NCBI RefSeq assembly: GCF_902806455.1
Contig: NZ_CADCWQ010000001.1
Coordinates: forward strand, 868,001-932,000
Length of the DNA stretch: 64,000 nt
Direction: 5' to 3'
Source: Virgibacillus doumboii
GTDB taxonomy: Bacteria > Bacillota > Bacilli > Bacillales > Amphibacillaceae
The notes under the pieces were generated by a model. It was not told where the DNA came from. It ran no database searches and worked only from the letters and a program-made list of their open reading frames with translations. The position numbers were made by a program, and so were the translations under genes. Every line of letters begins with the position of its first letter. Position 1 is the first letter of the stretch. Below, piece by piece: positions 35,329 to 43,919 of this stretch.

Positions 35329-36882
35329 ATGCAAATTAATCACAACATTGCAGCACTTAACACGTACAACCAGTTGACAAACAACAACAAGGCTGTACAA
35401 GGTTCATTGGAGAAATTATCATCGGGTCTTCGTATTAACAAAGCTGGAGATGATGCAGCAGGTCTGGCGATTTCCGAGAAAATGCGCGGACAAATTCGTG
35501 GTTTGGAAATGGCACAAAAGAATGCTCAAGACGGTAGACTGGAAATGCCGCACTAAGTAGTAATACTTAGCTGAAAACCCCGTGAATTCGGTGGAAACCC
35601 AAACCAAACATTTTGGTGTTGATGGTGGGCAATACCGAGCCAAGCCTAGTGAAATGGTTAAAGGTAATTAGGAAGGTGTAACGATCAGAAGGTGAGGAAC
35701 CAGACCAATAATCCTTCCACGAGCGCGGGGCATCCTTTGTAGGATGATGATATGATCTGAACTTTATGGAAACATAAAGAAGTAGTGGATAAACAGCCAC
35801 TACGATAACAAATTTGATTTCTTTAATCCAAACTGCTGAGGGTGCATTAAACGAATCACATGCAATCTTACAACGTATGCGTGAGTTAACTGTACAAGCT
35901 GGAAACACTGGTACACAAGGTTCGGACGAGTTAAAAGCTATCCAAGAAGAAATTAATGCATTAAAAGAAGAATTAGGTGGAATGTCTGGTAGTCAGGGGA
36001 TTGCTGACCGTACTGAATTTAATGGAAAAGCATTGCTTAATGGAGATTTTGCAACTAGTTCAAGTGGAGAGTTAACCTTCCAAATTGGTGCAAATACCAC
36101 TCAGCAGCTAAGCATTAACATTGAAGATATGAGTGCAACTGCCCTTGGAACAACAGATGCTAGTGGGAATGTCACATCAGCAATTTCAGATATAACTGTG
36201 ACAGATTTTGATACCGTTTCAGGTGCTGGTTCAGGAGGATTTGATGAGACGCTACAAGCTATTGATGATGCTATAACACAGGTATCTGATCAGCGTTCTG
36301 CACTTGGTGCTGTTCAAAACCGTTTAGATCACACTATTAACAACCTTGGAGCTGCATCAGAAAACTTAACTGCTGCGGAATCACGTATCCGTGACGTTGA
36401 TTATGACTTAGCTGCTGCATAAGCAGTAACAGTCACAGTCGTCCTAACTGGTAACGGTTAGCGAGTACGACCGGGTGAATTGCTGGAAACCCCTTAAGCT
36501 TTCTTCTCCACAACGTAGCTGGAAACGGCAAGCGTGAAGGATTAAAAAGAAGAATGATTGGGCAATCAAGCAGCCAAGCGCCTGTGGTGAAAACCTGGCG
36601 AAGGTTCAACGACTAGAATAAACCACCTGAACTTAAAATAATGGTGATGAAATTCGTAGGTGAAGGAAGTACTGTAAGAGCTTTCGAATCCGAAGTGCCC
36701 GGCCCCTAACAGATAAAGCTGAGGGTGAAGATATAGTCTAGTCATTTGTGAAAGCAAATGTTCGCACGATGGCGAAGGAGATGATGAACTTCACGAAGAA
36801 CAACATCCTTACACAAGCAGCTCAATCAATGCTAGCTCAAGCGAACCAAATGCCTCAAGGGGTATTACAACTTCTACGTTAA
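35329..36882 (+). CDS. hag: Flagellin, interrupted by two group I introns (exons 35329-35535, 35817-36401, 36769-36882)
   Basis: Exon 1 encodes 69 residues of the conserved N-terminal D0/D1 domain ([16 protein letters not shown] ... [13 protein letters not shown]). Exon 2 gives 195 residues, from [18 protein letters not shown] through the variable middle to ESRIRDVD. Exon 3 gives 37 residues, [20 protein letters not shown] to GVLQLLR. Joined, they make a 301-residue flagellin with unbroken frame and textbook termini. Both interruptions fall in the most conserved ends of the protein, at DG^IS and VD^MA. Without splicing, the reading frame stops after 75 residues. The start has GGAGGT 9 bases upstream; expression is from the sigma-D promoter with a CsrA-type leader. 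The filament protein is probably glycosylated by the Maf/legionaminic acid genes downstream. Confidence 0.95.
35536..35816 (+). ncRNA. Group I intron 1 in hag (281 nt, no ORF)
   Basis: The 5' exon ends in T (GACGGT) and the intron ends in G (AATTTG), the universal group I pattern. The internal guide GCCG (35547-35550) pairs with exon CGGT (35532-35535) through the required U-G pair to form P1. A P7-like pairing is present between GATCA (35683-35687, within AACGATCAGA) and TGATC (35753-35757, within ATATGATCT). The rest is rich in short hairpins such as CTTTATGGAAACATAAAG. No endonuclease ORF fits inside. Exact ends are set by the flagellin frame and should be accurate to a base or two. Confidence 0.88.
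36402..36768 (+). ncRNA. Group I intron 2 in hag (367 nt, no ORF)
   Basis: The exon ends in T (GTTGAT) and the intron ends in G (GCACG), giving VD^MA at the junction. The core carries the classic strands CAACGACTAGA (P7 5' strand GACTA at 36611-36615) and AGATATAGTCT (TAGTC at 36734-36738), a hallmark of group I introns. A split P1 is possible: TGAT (36398-36401) with GTCA (36432-36435), and GAC (36393-36395) with GTC (36438-36440). It differs in sequence from intron 1, so the two arose separately. It contains no endonuclease gene. Confidence 0.9.
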
Positions 36883-36898
36883 TTAAACATTATTCTTA

Positions 36899-36940
36899 CA
36901 ATGAGATCACTTAAATAATTGGTGATCTCATTGTGTTTAT
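36899..36940. terminator. Bidirectional terminator shared by hag and the homing endonuclease gene
   Basis: CAATGAGATCAC and GTGATCTCATTG form a perfect 12-bp stem with T-rich flanks in both directions. The endonuclease stop codon lies in the loop. Confidence 0.85.
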
Positions 36941-37855
36941 TTTAAAGCTTAATGTTGCAAGTCTGCTAAAAGAAATTCCAGTTAAATTATATAGGAAATA
37001 AAGATTTGATAAGTTGCTTTCTGTTAAAACTATTTGGTAACCTTTTGTCGTTAGATACTGTTTGTTTGTAATAGTAAATAAATAATCTCTATAGAATGTT
37101 CCGTTTTTATAACTTGTAATGATATCCGATAAAATATTCAGTACTGTATTTATTTCGAATGTAGGGTATTTAATTTTTAGTGCAGTGGGTAAATATATTG
37201 TAGTTCTTTTTATTTGTGATTTCGATTTATATGTAATGTTGTTAATTGTTTTTCTGTGCATACTCCAATGCATATGCGGTGTGATTAAATAAAGGAAGTA
37301 GTGAATTTGAAATTGGTCATATAAGAGCAGTCGATTTTGTTTATCTTTATGAAAAGTAAGGTTATATTTATTATGCAGAAAATTTTTTAACCAATTGATT
37401 TCATCTATAGTGAAGCTTTCAGTGGAAAGTATAACTTTTTTCAATATGCCGTCTTTGTGTTTTAGATGTCCATCATCCATGTACCACCATGCCAACGATT
37501 CCTCATTAAAATATTCTTCCATCAAATCAATAGGAATTACTTTACCAAACTCTGAATACCACTTTTTTCTTAAGTAAGTAATAATATTAGAAGTTTTAGA
37601 TTGGACACGATAAGCTGTACTGTACCCTTTTTTCAATCGCAGGTCCACAGTCTTTTGGTATTTTGGGGGATTTAAAGGGATGAATTCTTTTAAATTAGAG
37701 TAACAATAATTGCTCCAATTGCAGTCTGATGATTTATGTGTAAACTGAAACCGAGGCTTTCTTCTTTGTTGAATGGTAATAGAACCGTCTCCAAGTAACT
37801 TTCCGATCATCCTCGCTTTAAATGAATCATTTGTATTTAACCATGAAGTCTTCAT
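36911..37855 (-). CDS. LAGLIDADG homing endonuclease, free-standing
   Basis: A 314-residue protein with two LAGLIDADG-type motifs: ARMIGKLLGDGSI (residues 14-26, acidic D23) and LAWWYMDDGHL (about 121-131, D127/D128). This fits a single-chain LAGLIDADG_2-type DNA endonuclease. KPRFQFTHKSSD and the DLRLKKGYSTAYR strand are typical of the DNA-binding saddle. The ATG has GAAGGAG about 5 bases upstream. It stands opposite to hag, 28 bases beyond the hag stop, and shares its terminator. Both hag introns lack an endonuclease, so this enzyme may cut intronless hag and mobilise one or both introns (collaborative homing), or be a former intron ORF. Its target is not shown by the sequence. Confidence 0.9.
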   Translation of the reverse strand: MKTSWLNTNDSFKARMIGKLLGDGSITIQQRRKPRFQFTHKSSDCNWSNYCYSNLKEFIPLNPPKYQKTVDLRLKKGYSTAYRVQSKTSNIITYLRKKWYSEFGKVIPIDLMEEYFNEESLAWWYMDDGHLKHKDGILKKVILSTESFTIDEINWLKNFLHNKYNLTFHKDKQNRLLLYDQFQIHYFLYLITPHMHWSMHRKTINNITYKSKSQIKRTTIYLPTALKIKYPTFEINTVLNILSDIITSYKNGTFYRDYLFTITNKQYLTTKGYQIVLTESNLSNLYFLYNLTGISFSRLATLSFKINTMRSPII

Positions 37856-38018
37856 TTAACTCCTTCTCAAATGGAACAAATGTTCGATTTTAATTATATC
37901 ATAGAAATATTGTATAGAAGAGTTATATCTGTTATTTCCCAAAATCCTTAAAAGAGAGGATACTTATACCGATATTAAAAGTGATATGAATAGTTTATAT
38001 TTCTATTGGAGGTTTACC

Positions 38019-38627
38019 ATGCAGCTAATATATGAAAACGAACAATTTATTATAGAAAATAATGAAACATCTATTAATATTATTTTTGAAAAAGCGAATG
38101 AATTTATTAAAGAGAAAGATGTTGTCTTCAGTCACTTATTAGTAGATAATGTTGAAGTATACGAAAATCACGAACATTATTTAAAAGAGAACTTAAATAA
38201 TATCGAGAAAGTAGAAATAGCCACTAGAAGTACGAAGGAAATGATATGGGAAACAATGACATCTGTTAACGCTTATTTGGAACGAGCGATTCCTGCTTTG
38301 AGGGAATTAGCAGATGGAAGTTATGAAAAATTCACTGATAAAACCTGGGAAGGTATTAATCAATTAGCCGAAGGAATGCAGTGGATATTACAGTTCACAA
38401 CATTTACAAAAAATGCCCCTCAACAACCCTCTAATTGGGATCAAATTGAAAAAAGCACTAAAGAATGTGAACTAAGTTTCGCTAAGTTGATTGAGGGTGT
38501 CGAAGCGAAGGATATTGTGCTGATTTCTGATATCCTAACCTATGAAGTTACGCCGGCATATGAGGAACTTCAAAATAATTTGGCTATCTCACTTAATGAT
38601 GAGGAGTTTTTGGAAGATGTTAATTGA
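38019..38627 (+). CDS. Hypothetical protein next to Maf, unknown function
   Basis: A 202-residue acidic protein with no signal peptide or membrane helix. The ATG at 38019 follows TTGGAGGT by 6 bases; the longer in-frame ATG at 37986 lacks a ribosome site. The N-terminal 70 residues look beta-rich (MQLIYENEQFIIENNETSIN); the rest is helical (SVNAYLERAIPALRELADGS, then TWEGINQLAEGMQWILQF). It overlaps the Maf gene by 11 bases, so the two are coupled. Inferred: an accessory factor in flagellin glycosylation or motility. I do not recognise the family. Confidence 0.75.
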   Translation: MQLIYENEQFIIENNETSINIIFEKANEFIKEKDVVFSHLLVDNVEVYENHEHYLKENLNNIEKVEIATRSTKEMIWETMTSVNAYLERAIPALRELADGSYEKFTDKTWEGINQLAEGMQWILQFTTFTKNAPQQPSNWDQIEKSTKECELSFAKLIEGVEAKDIVLISDILTYEVTPAYEELQNNLAISLNDEEFLEDVN

Positions 38628-40479
38628 CAACACGTTATTTTTAAGAAAAAGATATCCGGAAGTACGCAAGTATTATTTAGAACACGCAGATGAACTTGAA
38701 GTTAATGCCTTGGAGGTTTTGGATTCCAAATCCGGCCAAAAAACGATGCGTTATAGTCTAGATGACAATGGTTTTATGGTTCATAGTCTGTATGATCCAA
38801 AAAGGGAAGCCGACCGAATTATCGCATCACATAAGAACGAAATTAATAGTGATACACATGTCTTTTTCTACGGGGTTGGTTTGGGTTATCATATCGAGAA
38901 ATTTAAGGAGCTTTTCCCTGATAATAGTTATTCTATCTATGAACCTGTTCCTGAGATATTTTATTCAATGACGGAGTATAAAATGCTTGATTCAATTGTT
39001 ACCAAGAATACGAAAAATCTTTATTTAGATATCTATGGAACAGAATCAAACACTTATTTAAACGAGTTTAATACGTATAATAAAAATATGCATCTGATTA
39101 TTTTACCTAGTTATGAAAATATCGCCCAAGGAAAAGTGGCTGACTTCCGTGAGAAAATAAAGAAAGTGATTCGAAATCGTCGAACAGGCCTACATACAAA
39201 TGCAAAATTCCAAAAACGTTGGGTCACAAATAGTTTGCAAAATTTCAAGGAAGTATTGGACACACCTAACATGATGAAAAATATCAATCAAACTCAATTT
39301 GAAGGCAAACCAGCTATAATTGTATCTGCAGGGCCCTCCTTAGCTGAAGATATGGATTACATTAAGTATATAAAAGATAATAATTTGGCACATATTTTCT
39401 CAGTAGGTTCAGCAATTAATAGTTTGATTGCGCATGATGTTTTGCCAGATGTAGTTTGCACTTATGACCCTTCGGAATTAAATTATGAAGTGTTTAAACA
39501 AATGAATGATAACCAGATTGATTATGTACCTATGTTGTTCGGTTCAAGCGTTGGATATGAAACATTAAGAAAGTACAACGGTCCTAAAGTTCATTTTATT
39601 ACTTCACAGGACCAAACCTCTATTTATTTATTAAAAGAACAACTAGATCTTGAAAGTGATTTAATCCTTGATTCACCTTCGATTGCAGTTATGACTTTAC
39701 AAATCTTAAATAAACTTCGTGCTAATCCTGTTATATTTGCGGGACAGAATCTTGGGTATAAAAATGACCAAATATACTCAGAAGGAATTAAGTATGAACG
39801 TCATACACATGAATTTATCCAGGAAAGGCTTAAAAATACAATTACAACAAAAGATGTCTATGGGAATGAAATTAAAACTCGTGTTAGCTTTATTAATATG
39901 AAGGAAAATATTGAGAAATTTGTTAATCTGTATAAAGATACCTCTTTTGTAAATACCACAAAAGGTGGTGCAGCTATCAATGGTGTGCCTTTCAAGCCTA
40001 TCGAAAATGTTATCAACAAATTGCTAACTGAACCAATACAAAAAGAAAAATGGTGGCATGAACATAATGAATATAGTCAAAATAAAATAAATGGACAATT
40101 AGGAAAACTAGACAAGAGTATAACTGATTTTTATGACTTACTTTCCTATTTTGAGAAATTATTAAGTTCTATATCTTCATGTTCAAAATTAAGAAATAAA
40201 CATAAACTAGAAGATTTTCTGGCAAGGTTCGATGTATACTACTCTCAATTAAATGAAAATATTTATTACAGACATTTCTTATCTTGGTATATTCGTGTAC
40301 ATGTGCAGTTCTTAGCCAATGAGATTAACAGATTAAATCAAGAAAGAGATCCTTTTAAAAAAGGTGATGAAATTGTTTATCTGTTTTCAAATTTTATTGG
40401 TCAATGCAGAAATGGTGGACAAGAATTAGAAAAAGTAATAGTTAACACCATGGAGAAGTCGAAAGTTTTAAAAGATTGA
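38617..40479 (+). CDS. maf: Motility-associated factor (Maf) glycosyltransferase family protein
   Basis: A 620-residue protein of the Maf/DUF115 family, enzymes that transfer nonulosonic acids (pseudaminic or legionaminic acid) to flagellin Ser/Thr. The central MptE-like domain is clear: GKPAIIVSAGPSLAEDMDYI, HIFSVGSAINSLIAHDVLPD, TYDPSELNYEVF and NPVIFAGQNLGY. An N-terminal GT-like domain contains VFFYGVGLGYHIEKF, and a C-terminal helical region completes it. The ATG at 38617 lies in the end of the preceding gene, with GAGGAG about 10 bases upstream. Next to hag and in front of the legionaminic acid genes, it is the probable flagellin glycosyltransferase. Confidence 0.9.
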   Translation: MLIDNTLFLRKRYPEVRKYYLEHADELEVNALEVLDSKSGQKTMRYSLDDNGFMVHSLYDPKREADRIIASHKNEINSDTHVFFYGVGLGYHIEKFKELFPDNSYSIYEPVPEIFYSMTEYKMLDSIVTKNTKNLYLDIYGTESNTYLNEFNTYNKNMHLIILPSYENIAQGKVADFREKIKKVIRNRRTGLHTNAKFQKRWVTNSLQNFKEVLDTPNMMKNINQTQFEGKPAIIVSAGPSLAEDMDYIKYIKDNNLAHIFSVGSAINSLIAHDVLPDVVCTYDPSELNYEVFKQMNDNQIDYVPMLFGSSVGYETLRKYNGPKVHFITSQDQTSIYLLKEQLDLESDLILDSPSIAVMTLQILNKLRANPVIFAGQNLGYKNDQIYSEGIKYERHTHEFIQERLKNTITTKDVYGNEIKTRVSFINMKENIEKFVNLYKDTSFVNTTKGGAAINGVPFKPIENVINKLLTEPIQKEKWWHEHNEYSQNKINGQLGKLDKSITDFYDLLSYFEKLLSSISSCSKLRNKHKLEDFLARFDVYYSQLNENIYYRHFLSWYIRVHVQFLANEINRLNQERDPFKKGDEIVYLFSNFIGQCRNGGQELEKVIVNTMEKSKVLKD

Positions 40480-40495
40480 TGAATTAGGTGAGTTG

Positions 40496-41503
40496 ATGAT
40501 TAATAATAAAAAAATCTTAATTACTGGTGCCGATGGCTTTATAGGTTCCCATCTAACAGAAGAGTTAATCCGACAAGGATACAGTGTCAAAGCCTTCGTC
40601 TATTATAATTCTTTTAATTCCTGGGGCTGGCTGGATACAGTACCTAAAAATGTTAAGGATAAATTGGAGATTTTTGCTGGTGATGTACGTGATGCTTTTG
40701 GTGTAAAAGAAGCTATGAAGGGATGCGATACAGTACTTCACTTAGCGTCGTTAATCGCTATACCATATTCGTATCACTCTCCAGCTACGTATGTGGATAC
40801 CAATATTAACGGTACATTGAACATACTTCAAGCTGCTCGGGAACTCGGAATTTCAAAAGTCGTCCATACTTCTACTAGTGAAGTTTATGGTACTGCTCAA
40901 TATGTTCCAATTAACGAAGAACATCCATTGCAAGGACAATCGCCTTATTCTGCGTCAAAAATTGGTGCTGACCAAATGGCGATGTCTTTTTATCGGTCTT
41001 TCGAAACACCAGTTACAATAATTCGACCGTTTAACACTTATGGTCCTAGACAATCTGCCCGTGCTGTTATACCCACGATTATAACTCAACTAGCTTCAGG
41101 CAAACGGAAGATCAAATTAGGAGCACTTCAGCCAACCCGTGATTTTAATTATGTCAAAGATACTGTTAATGGGTTTATTTCAATTATGAAAAATGGGAGA
41201 TTTATAGGTGAAGTGATAAATATTGGAAGCAATTTTGAAGTGTCCATTGGAGAAACTACCGAATTAATAGCAGAAGTAATGGGTGTTGACATAGAAATAG
41301 AATCGGATAATACCCGTCTTAGGCCTGAAAAAAGTGAAGTTGAGCGTTTATGGGCTGATAACCAAAAAGCCCGAGACCTATTGGGATGGCAACCTAGTTA
41401 TGGAGGAAAAGAAGGATTTAAAAAAGGTCTTAAAGAGACGGCGGAATGGTTTATGGACAAAAATAATCTATCTCAATATAAGGCAGATGTATATAATATA
41501 TGA
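40496..41503 (+). CDS. legB: NAD-dependent 4,6-dehydratase, LegB-like
   Basis: A 335-residue extended SDR enzyme. The cofactor loop GADGFIGSHLTEEL is at about residues 10-23. The catalytic Ser-Thr region is HTSTSEVYGTAQY, and YSASKIGADQ carries the YxxxK pair. The closest described members are LegB-type GlcNAc-nucleotide 4,6-dehydratases, which make the 4-keto-6-deoxy sugar that starts legionaminic acid synthesis. AGGTGAG precedes TTG ATG; ATG 40496 is taken. It overlaps legC by four bases (ATGA). The preference for GDP- over UDP-GlcNAc is suggested by the ptmE gene downstream. Confidence 0.9.
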   Translation: MINNKKILITGADGFIGSHLTEELIRQGYSVKAFVYYNSFNSWGWLDTVPKNVKDKLEIFAGDVRDAFGVKEAMKGCDTVLHLASLIAIPYSYHSPATYVDTNINGTLNILQAARELGISKVVHTSTSEVYGTAQYVPINEEHPLQGQSPYSASKIGADQMAMSFYRSFETPVTIIRPFNTYGPRQSARAVIPTIITQLASGKRKIKLGALQPTRDFNYVKDTVNGFISIMKNGRFIGEVINIGSNFEVSIGETTELIAEVMGVDIEIESDNTRLRPEKSEVERLWADNQKARDLLGWQPSYGGKEGFKKGLKETAEWFMDKNNLSQYKADVYNI

Positions 41504-42669
41504 TGGGTGAATGGTTTAAATTAGCAGAAAAAATTAAAAGTACATATCCAGGCAAGGACATAGTTCCGTTACACGAACCTGTACTTTCCGGCAATGAGAA
41601 AAAATATGTAGATGACTGTATTGAGGCTGGATGGGTATCTTCAGTAGGGAAATATGTTGATAGATTTGAAGAAAATCTAGCAGAGTATACTGGTGTGAAG
41701 AGAGCAGTAGCTGTTGTTAATGGCACTGCCGCTTTACAAGTGGCACTGAAAATAGCTGGTGTACAACCACATGATGAAGTTTTAATGCCGTCATTAACAT
41801 TTATCGCTACAGCAAATGCTGTTTCATATTGCGGTGCCAAACCTCACTTTGTTGATGTATCAAATAAAACATTGGGACTCGATCCTGTAAAACTCGAGGA
41901 TTATTTGACAGATATAGCAATTTTGAGAGATAACGTCTGTATAAACAAATATACTGGAAATATAATTCGAGCGGTAGTCCCAATGCATACTTTTGGTCAT
42001 CCAGTTGAATTAGATCCTTTGATAGAAGTTTGTGAGAGATTCAAAATCGTTATGGTGGAAGATGCTGCCGAATCATTAGGTTCTTTTTATAAAGGTGTTC
42101 ACACAGGGAATTTCGGAAAAGTTTCTGCTTTTAGCTTTAATGGAAATAAAATTATTACAACAGGGGGCGGTGGTGCAATCCTGACAAATGATGAGAAGCT
42201 TGCAGACTATGCTAAACATCTAACTACTACCGCTAAAGTCCCTCATCAATGGAAGTATGAACACGATGAAATTGGTTTTAATTATAGGATGCCAAATATA
42301 AATGCGGCATTAGGGTGTGCACAGATAGAACAATTGGATAGTTTTATTGAAAAAAAGAGACAACTAGTAGATATATACGAGGAAATTTTAAAGGAATACA
42401 ACGGTATTAAATTATTTAAAGAGAATGAGGCTTCAAAAAGCAATTATTGGTTACAGACACTAATCTTAGAAGATAATGGGTACGATGTAAAGGAGTTGTT
42501 GAATCAATTGAATAATTTGGGAATAATGGCTAGACCAGTCTGGTCACCTATACATACCCTAGAGCCCTATAAAAAAAACTTGAAATCTGACTTATCGGTA
42601 ACTGAGCAATTGCAATTTAATGTAATAAATTTACCTAGTACCCCTTATCTAAAGACTGGAAGGAAATGA
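41500..42669 (+). CDS. legC: LegC-type aminotransferase (PLP)
   Basis: A 389-residue DegT/DnrJ/EryC1-family aminotransferase. PLHEPVLSGNEKKYVDDCIE is the start typical of LegC. NGTAALQVALKIAGVQ and EDAAESLGS carry cofactor contacts, and the PLP lysine is in FSFNGNKIITTGGGG. It transfers an amino group to C4 of the 4-keto-6-deoxy GlcNAc nucleotide made by LegB. The ATG overlaps the legB stop. Length and motifs are complete. Confidence 0.92.
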   Translation: MMGEWFKLAEKIKSTYPGKDIVPLHEPVLSGNEKKYVDDCIEAGWVSSVGKYVDRFEENLAEYTGVKRAVAVVNGTAALQVALKIAGVQPHDEVLMPSLTFIATANAVSYCGAKPHFVDVSNKTLGLDPVKLEDYLTDIAILRDNVCINKYTGNIIRAVVPMHTFGHPVELDPLIEVCERFKIVMVEDAAESLGSFYKGVHTGNFGKVSAFSFNGNKIITTGGGGAILTNDEKLADYAKHLTTTAKVPHQWKYEHDEIGFNYRMPNINAALGCAQIEQLDSFIEKKRQLVDIYEEILKEYNGIKLFKENEASKSNYWLQTLILEDNGYDVKELLNQLNNLGIMARPVWSPIHTLEPYKKNLKSDLSVTEQLQFNVINLPSTPYLKTGRK

Positions 42670-42737
42670 ACTCAAAGCTGGTTTATATAATTAAGAGTAA
42701 ATAAACGTTATGTTTGGTATTTAGCAAGGAGGCCAAG

Positions 42738-43889
42738 ATGAAGTTTTTTAATTTATTTAATAAAATTTATAATAAAAAATTAATTATATTTGGAGCTGGA
42801 CTAGTAGGAAAGAATTTAATTGAGGAATACGACTTACCTATTAATTATTTTGTAGACAATGATCAAAATAAATGGGGAAGTAAAATCAATAACACACCTA
42901 TATACTCACCGGAGAGATTAAAAAGAGAAAATAAAAAAGATGTTGCTATTATTATACTATCCGAAGCATTTGAAGCTATCTCGGAACAATTAGAATCTCT
43001 CGGGTTTAACAAAAATGAACATTTTTGGCTTAATCCGGATCATGAAAATATAAACCAACCTATTGTTGATATAAAAAATATAAATAAAAGTCTTTTAGTT
43101 ACATGCTTTAGTACAAATGGTGGGTTGTTTTTAATTGATCTGAAAGAAAATAATATTACAAAATTAGTTAGTGGTAATTTTAGAGGAATTATTAAGACAG
43201 ATAACTACCTCTTTGTTGCCGATGAATTTGAAGGGATAATTCAATTTGATGAAAGAATTAATGTTATTGACCACTATAAATACGATGAAGTAATTAATAC
43301 TCACGGTTTAGCTTTCGATTCAGTTAGAGAAATTTTATATGTTGCTGAAAGTGGAAAAGATAGAATTGGGATTTTTGAAACAAACCCGCTTCGTAGGATA
43401 GATGAGATTAGTATTGGTGAATTAGGTGATGGCTCGCATCATATCAATGATTTATGGATTGATGAGAAAAAAATGTATATATCCATGTTTTCAAAGATAG
43501 GAAGATGGCGAAAAGGGATTTTTGATAGTGTTGTAGTAGAGTTGGATTTAGATTCAAAATACATAACAAATACTTTAATAGAAGGACTAAAACAACCACA
43601 TAGTGTAAAATTATTCAATGATAAACTGTATTATTTAGATTCTATGAATTTCAATCTAGGGCTTAACGGTAATACTATTGCAGAATTTAATGGTTTCTTA
43701 AGAGGATTGACGTATGACGGGAACTATTTTTATATTGGACAGAGTGAATTAAAATACCTGAATCGAAAGCCAAACAATAAAAATAATGTAAATATTGGTT
43801 GTGGTATATATATTTACGATTCAAATGCTGAGATTAGTCGATTTGTAAATGTTCCAGCAACATATATTTATGATATTATTTTATGTTGA
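42738..43889 (+). CDS. Rossmann-like N-domain fused to a beta-propeller-like domain (DUF4915-like)
   Basis: A 383-residue protein starting at the ATG with AAGGAGG 5 bases upstream. Residues about 1-110 are a sugar-nucleotide/CoA-binding-like Rossmann segment (KLIIFGAGLVGKNLIEEY, then YFVDNDQNKWG). Residues about 125-383 contain repeated beta-blade patterns (LLVTCFSTNGGLFLIDLKEN, FVADEFEGIIQFDE, VAESGKDRIGIFETNPLRRI, GDGSHHINDLWIDEKKMYIS) resembling DUF4915/NHL-type propellers. The function is unknown. Its position in the legionaminic acid operon suggests a role in modifying or decorating the sugar or glycan. I know no characterised protein with this domain pair. Confidence 0.7.
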   Translation: MKFFNLFNKIYNKKLIIFGAGLVGKNLIEEYDLPINYFVDNDQNKWGSKINNTPIYSPERLKRENKKDVAIIILSEAFEAISEQLESLGFNKNEHFWLNPDHENINQPIVDIKNINKSLLVTCFSTNGGLFLIDLKENNITKLVSGNFRGIIKTDNYLFVADEFEGIIQFDERINVIDHYKYDEVINTHGLAFDSVREILYVAESGKDRIGIFETNPLRRIDEISIGELGDGSHHINDLWIDEKKMYISMFSKIGRWRKGIFDSVVVELDLDSKYITNTLIEGLKQPHSVKLFNDKLYYLDSMNFNLGLNGNTIAEFNGFLRGLTYDGNYFYIGQSELKYLNRKPNNKNNVNIGCGIYIYDSNAEISRFVNVPATYIYDIILC

Positions 43890-43919
43890 TACGTTTAAAT
43901 ATGTGGATAAGGGGATTAT

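Noticed and set aside
35329..35556. Stand-alone 75-residue flagellin ORF, suggesting a truncated gene or pseudogene
   Set aside because: The remaining flagellin sequence continues in correct order after two segments with group I intron features, and splicing restores a full protein. The last six residues of this ORF are intron sequence.
36911..37855. Reading the endonuclease as an ORF inside a hag intron
   Set aside because: It lies beyond the hag stop codon and terminator, on the opposite strand; both introns end before it.
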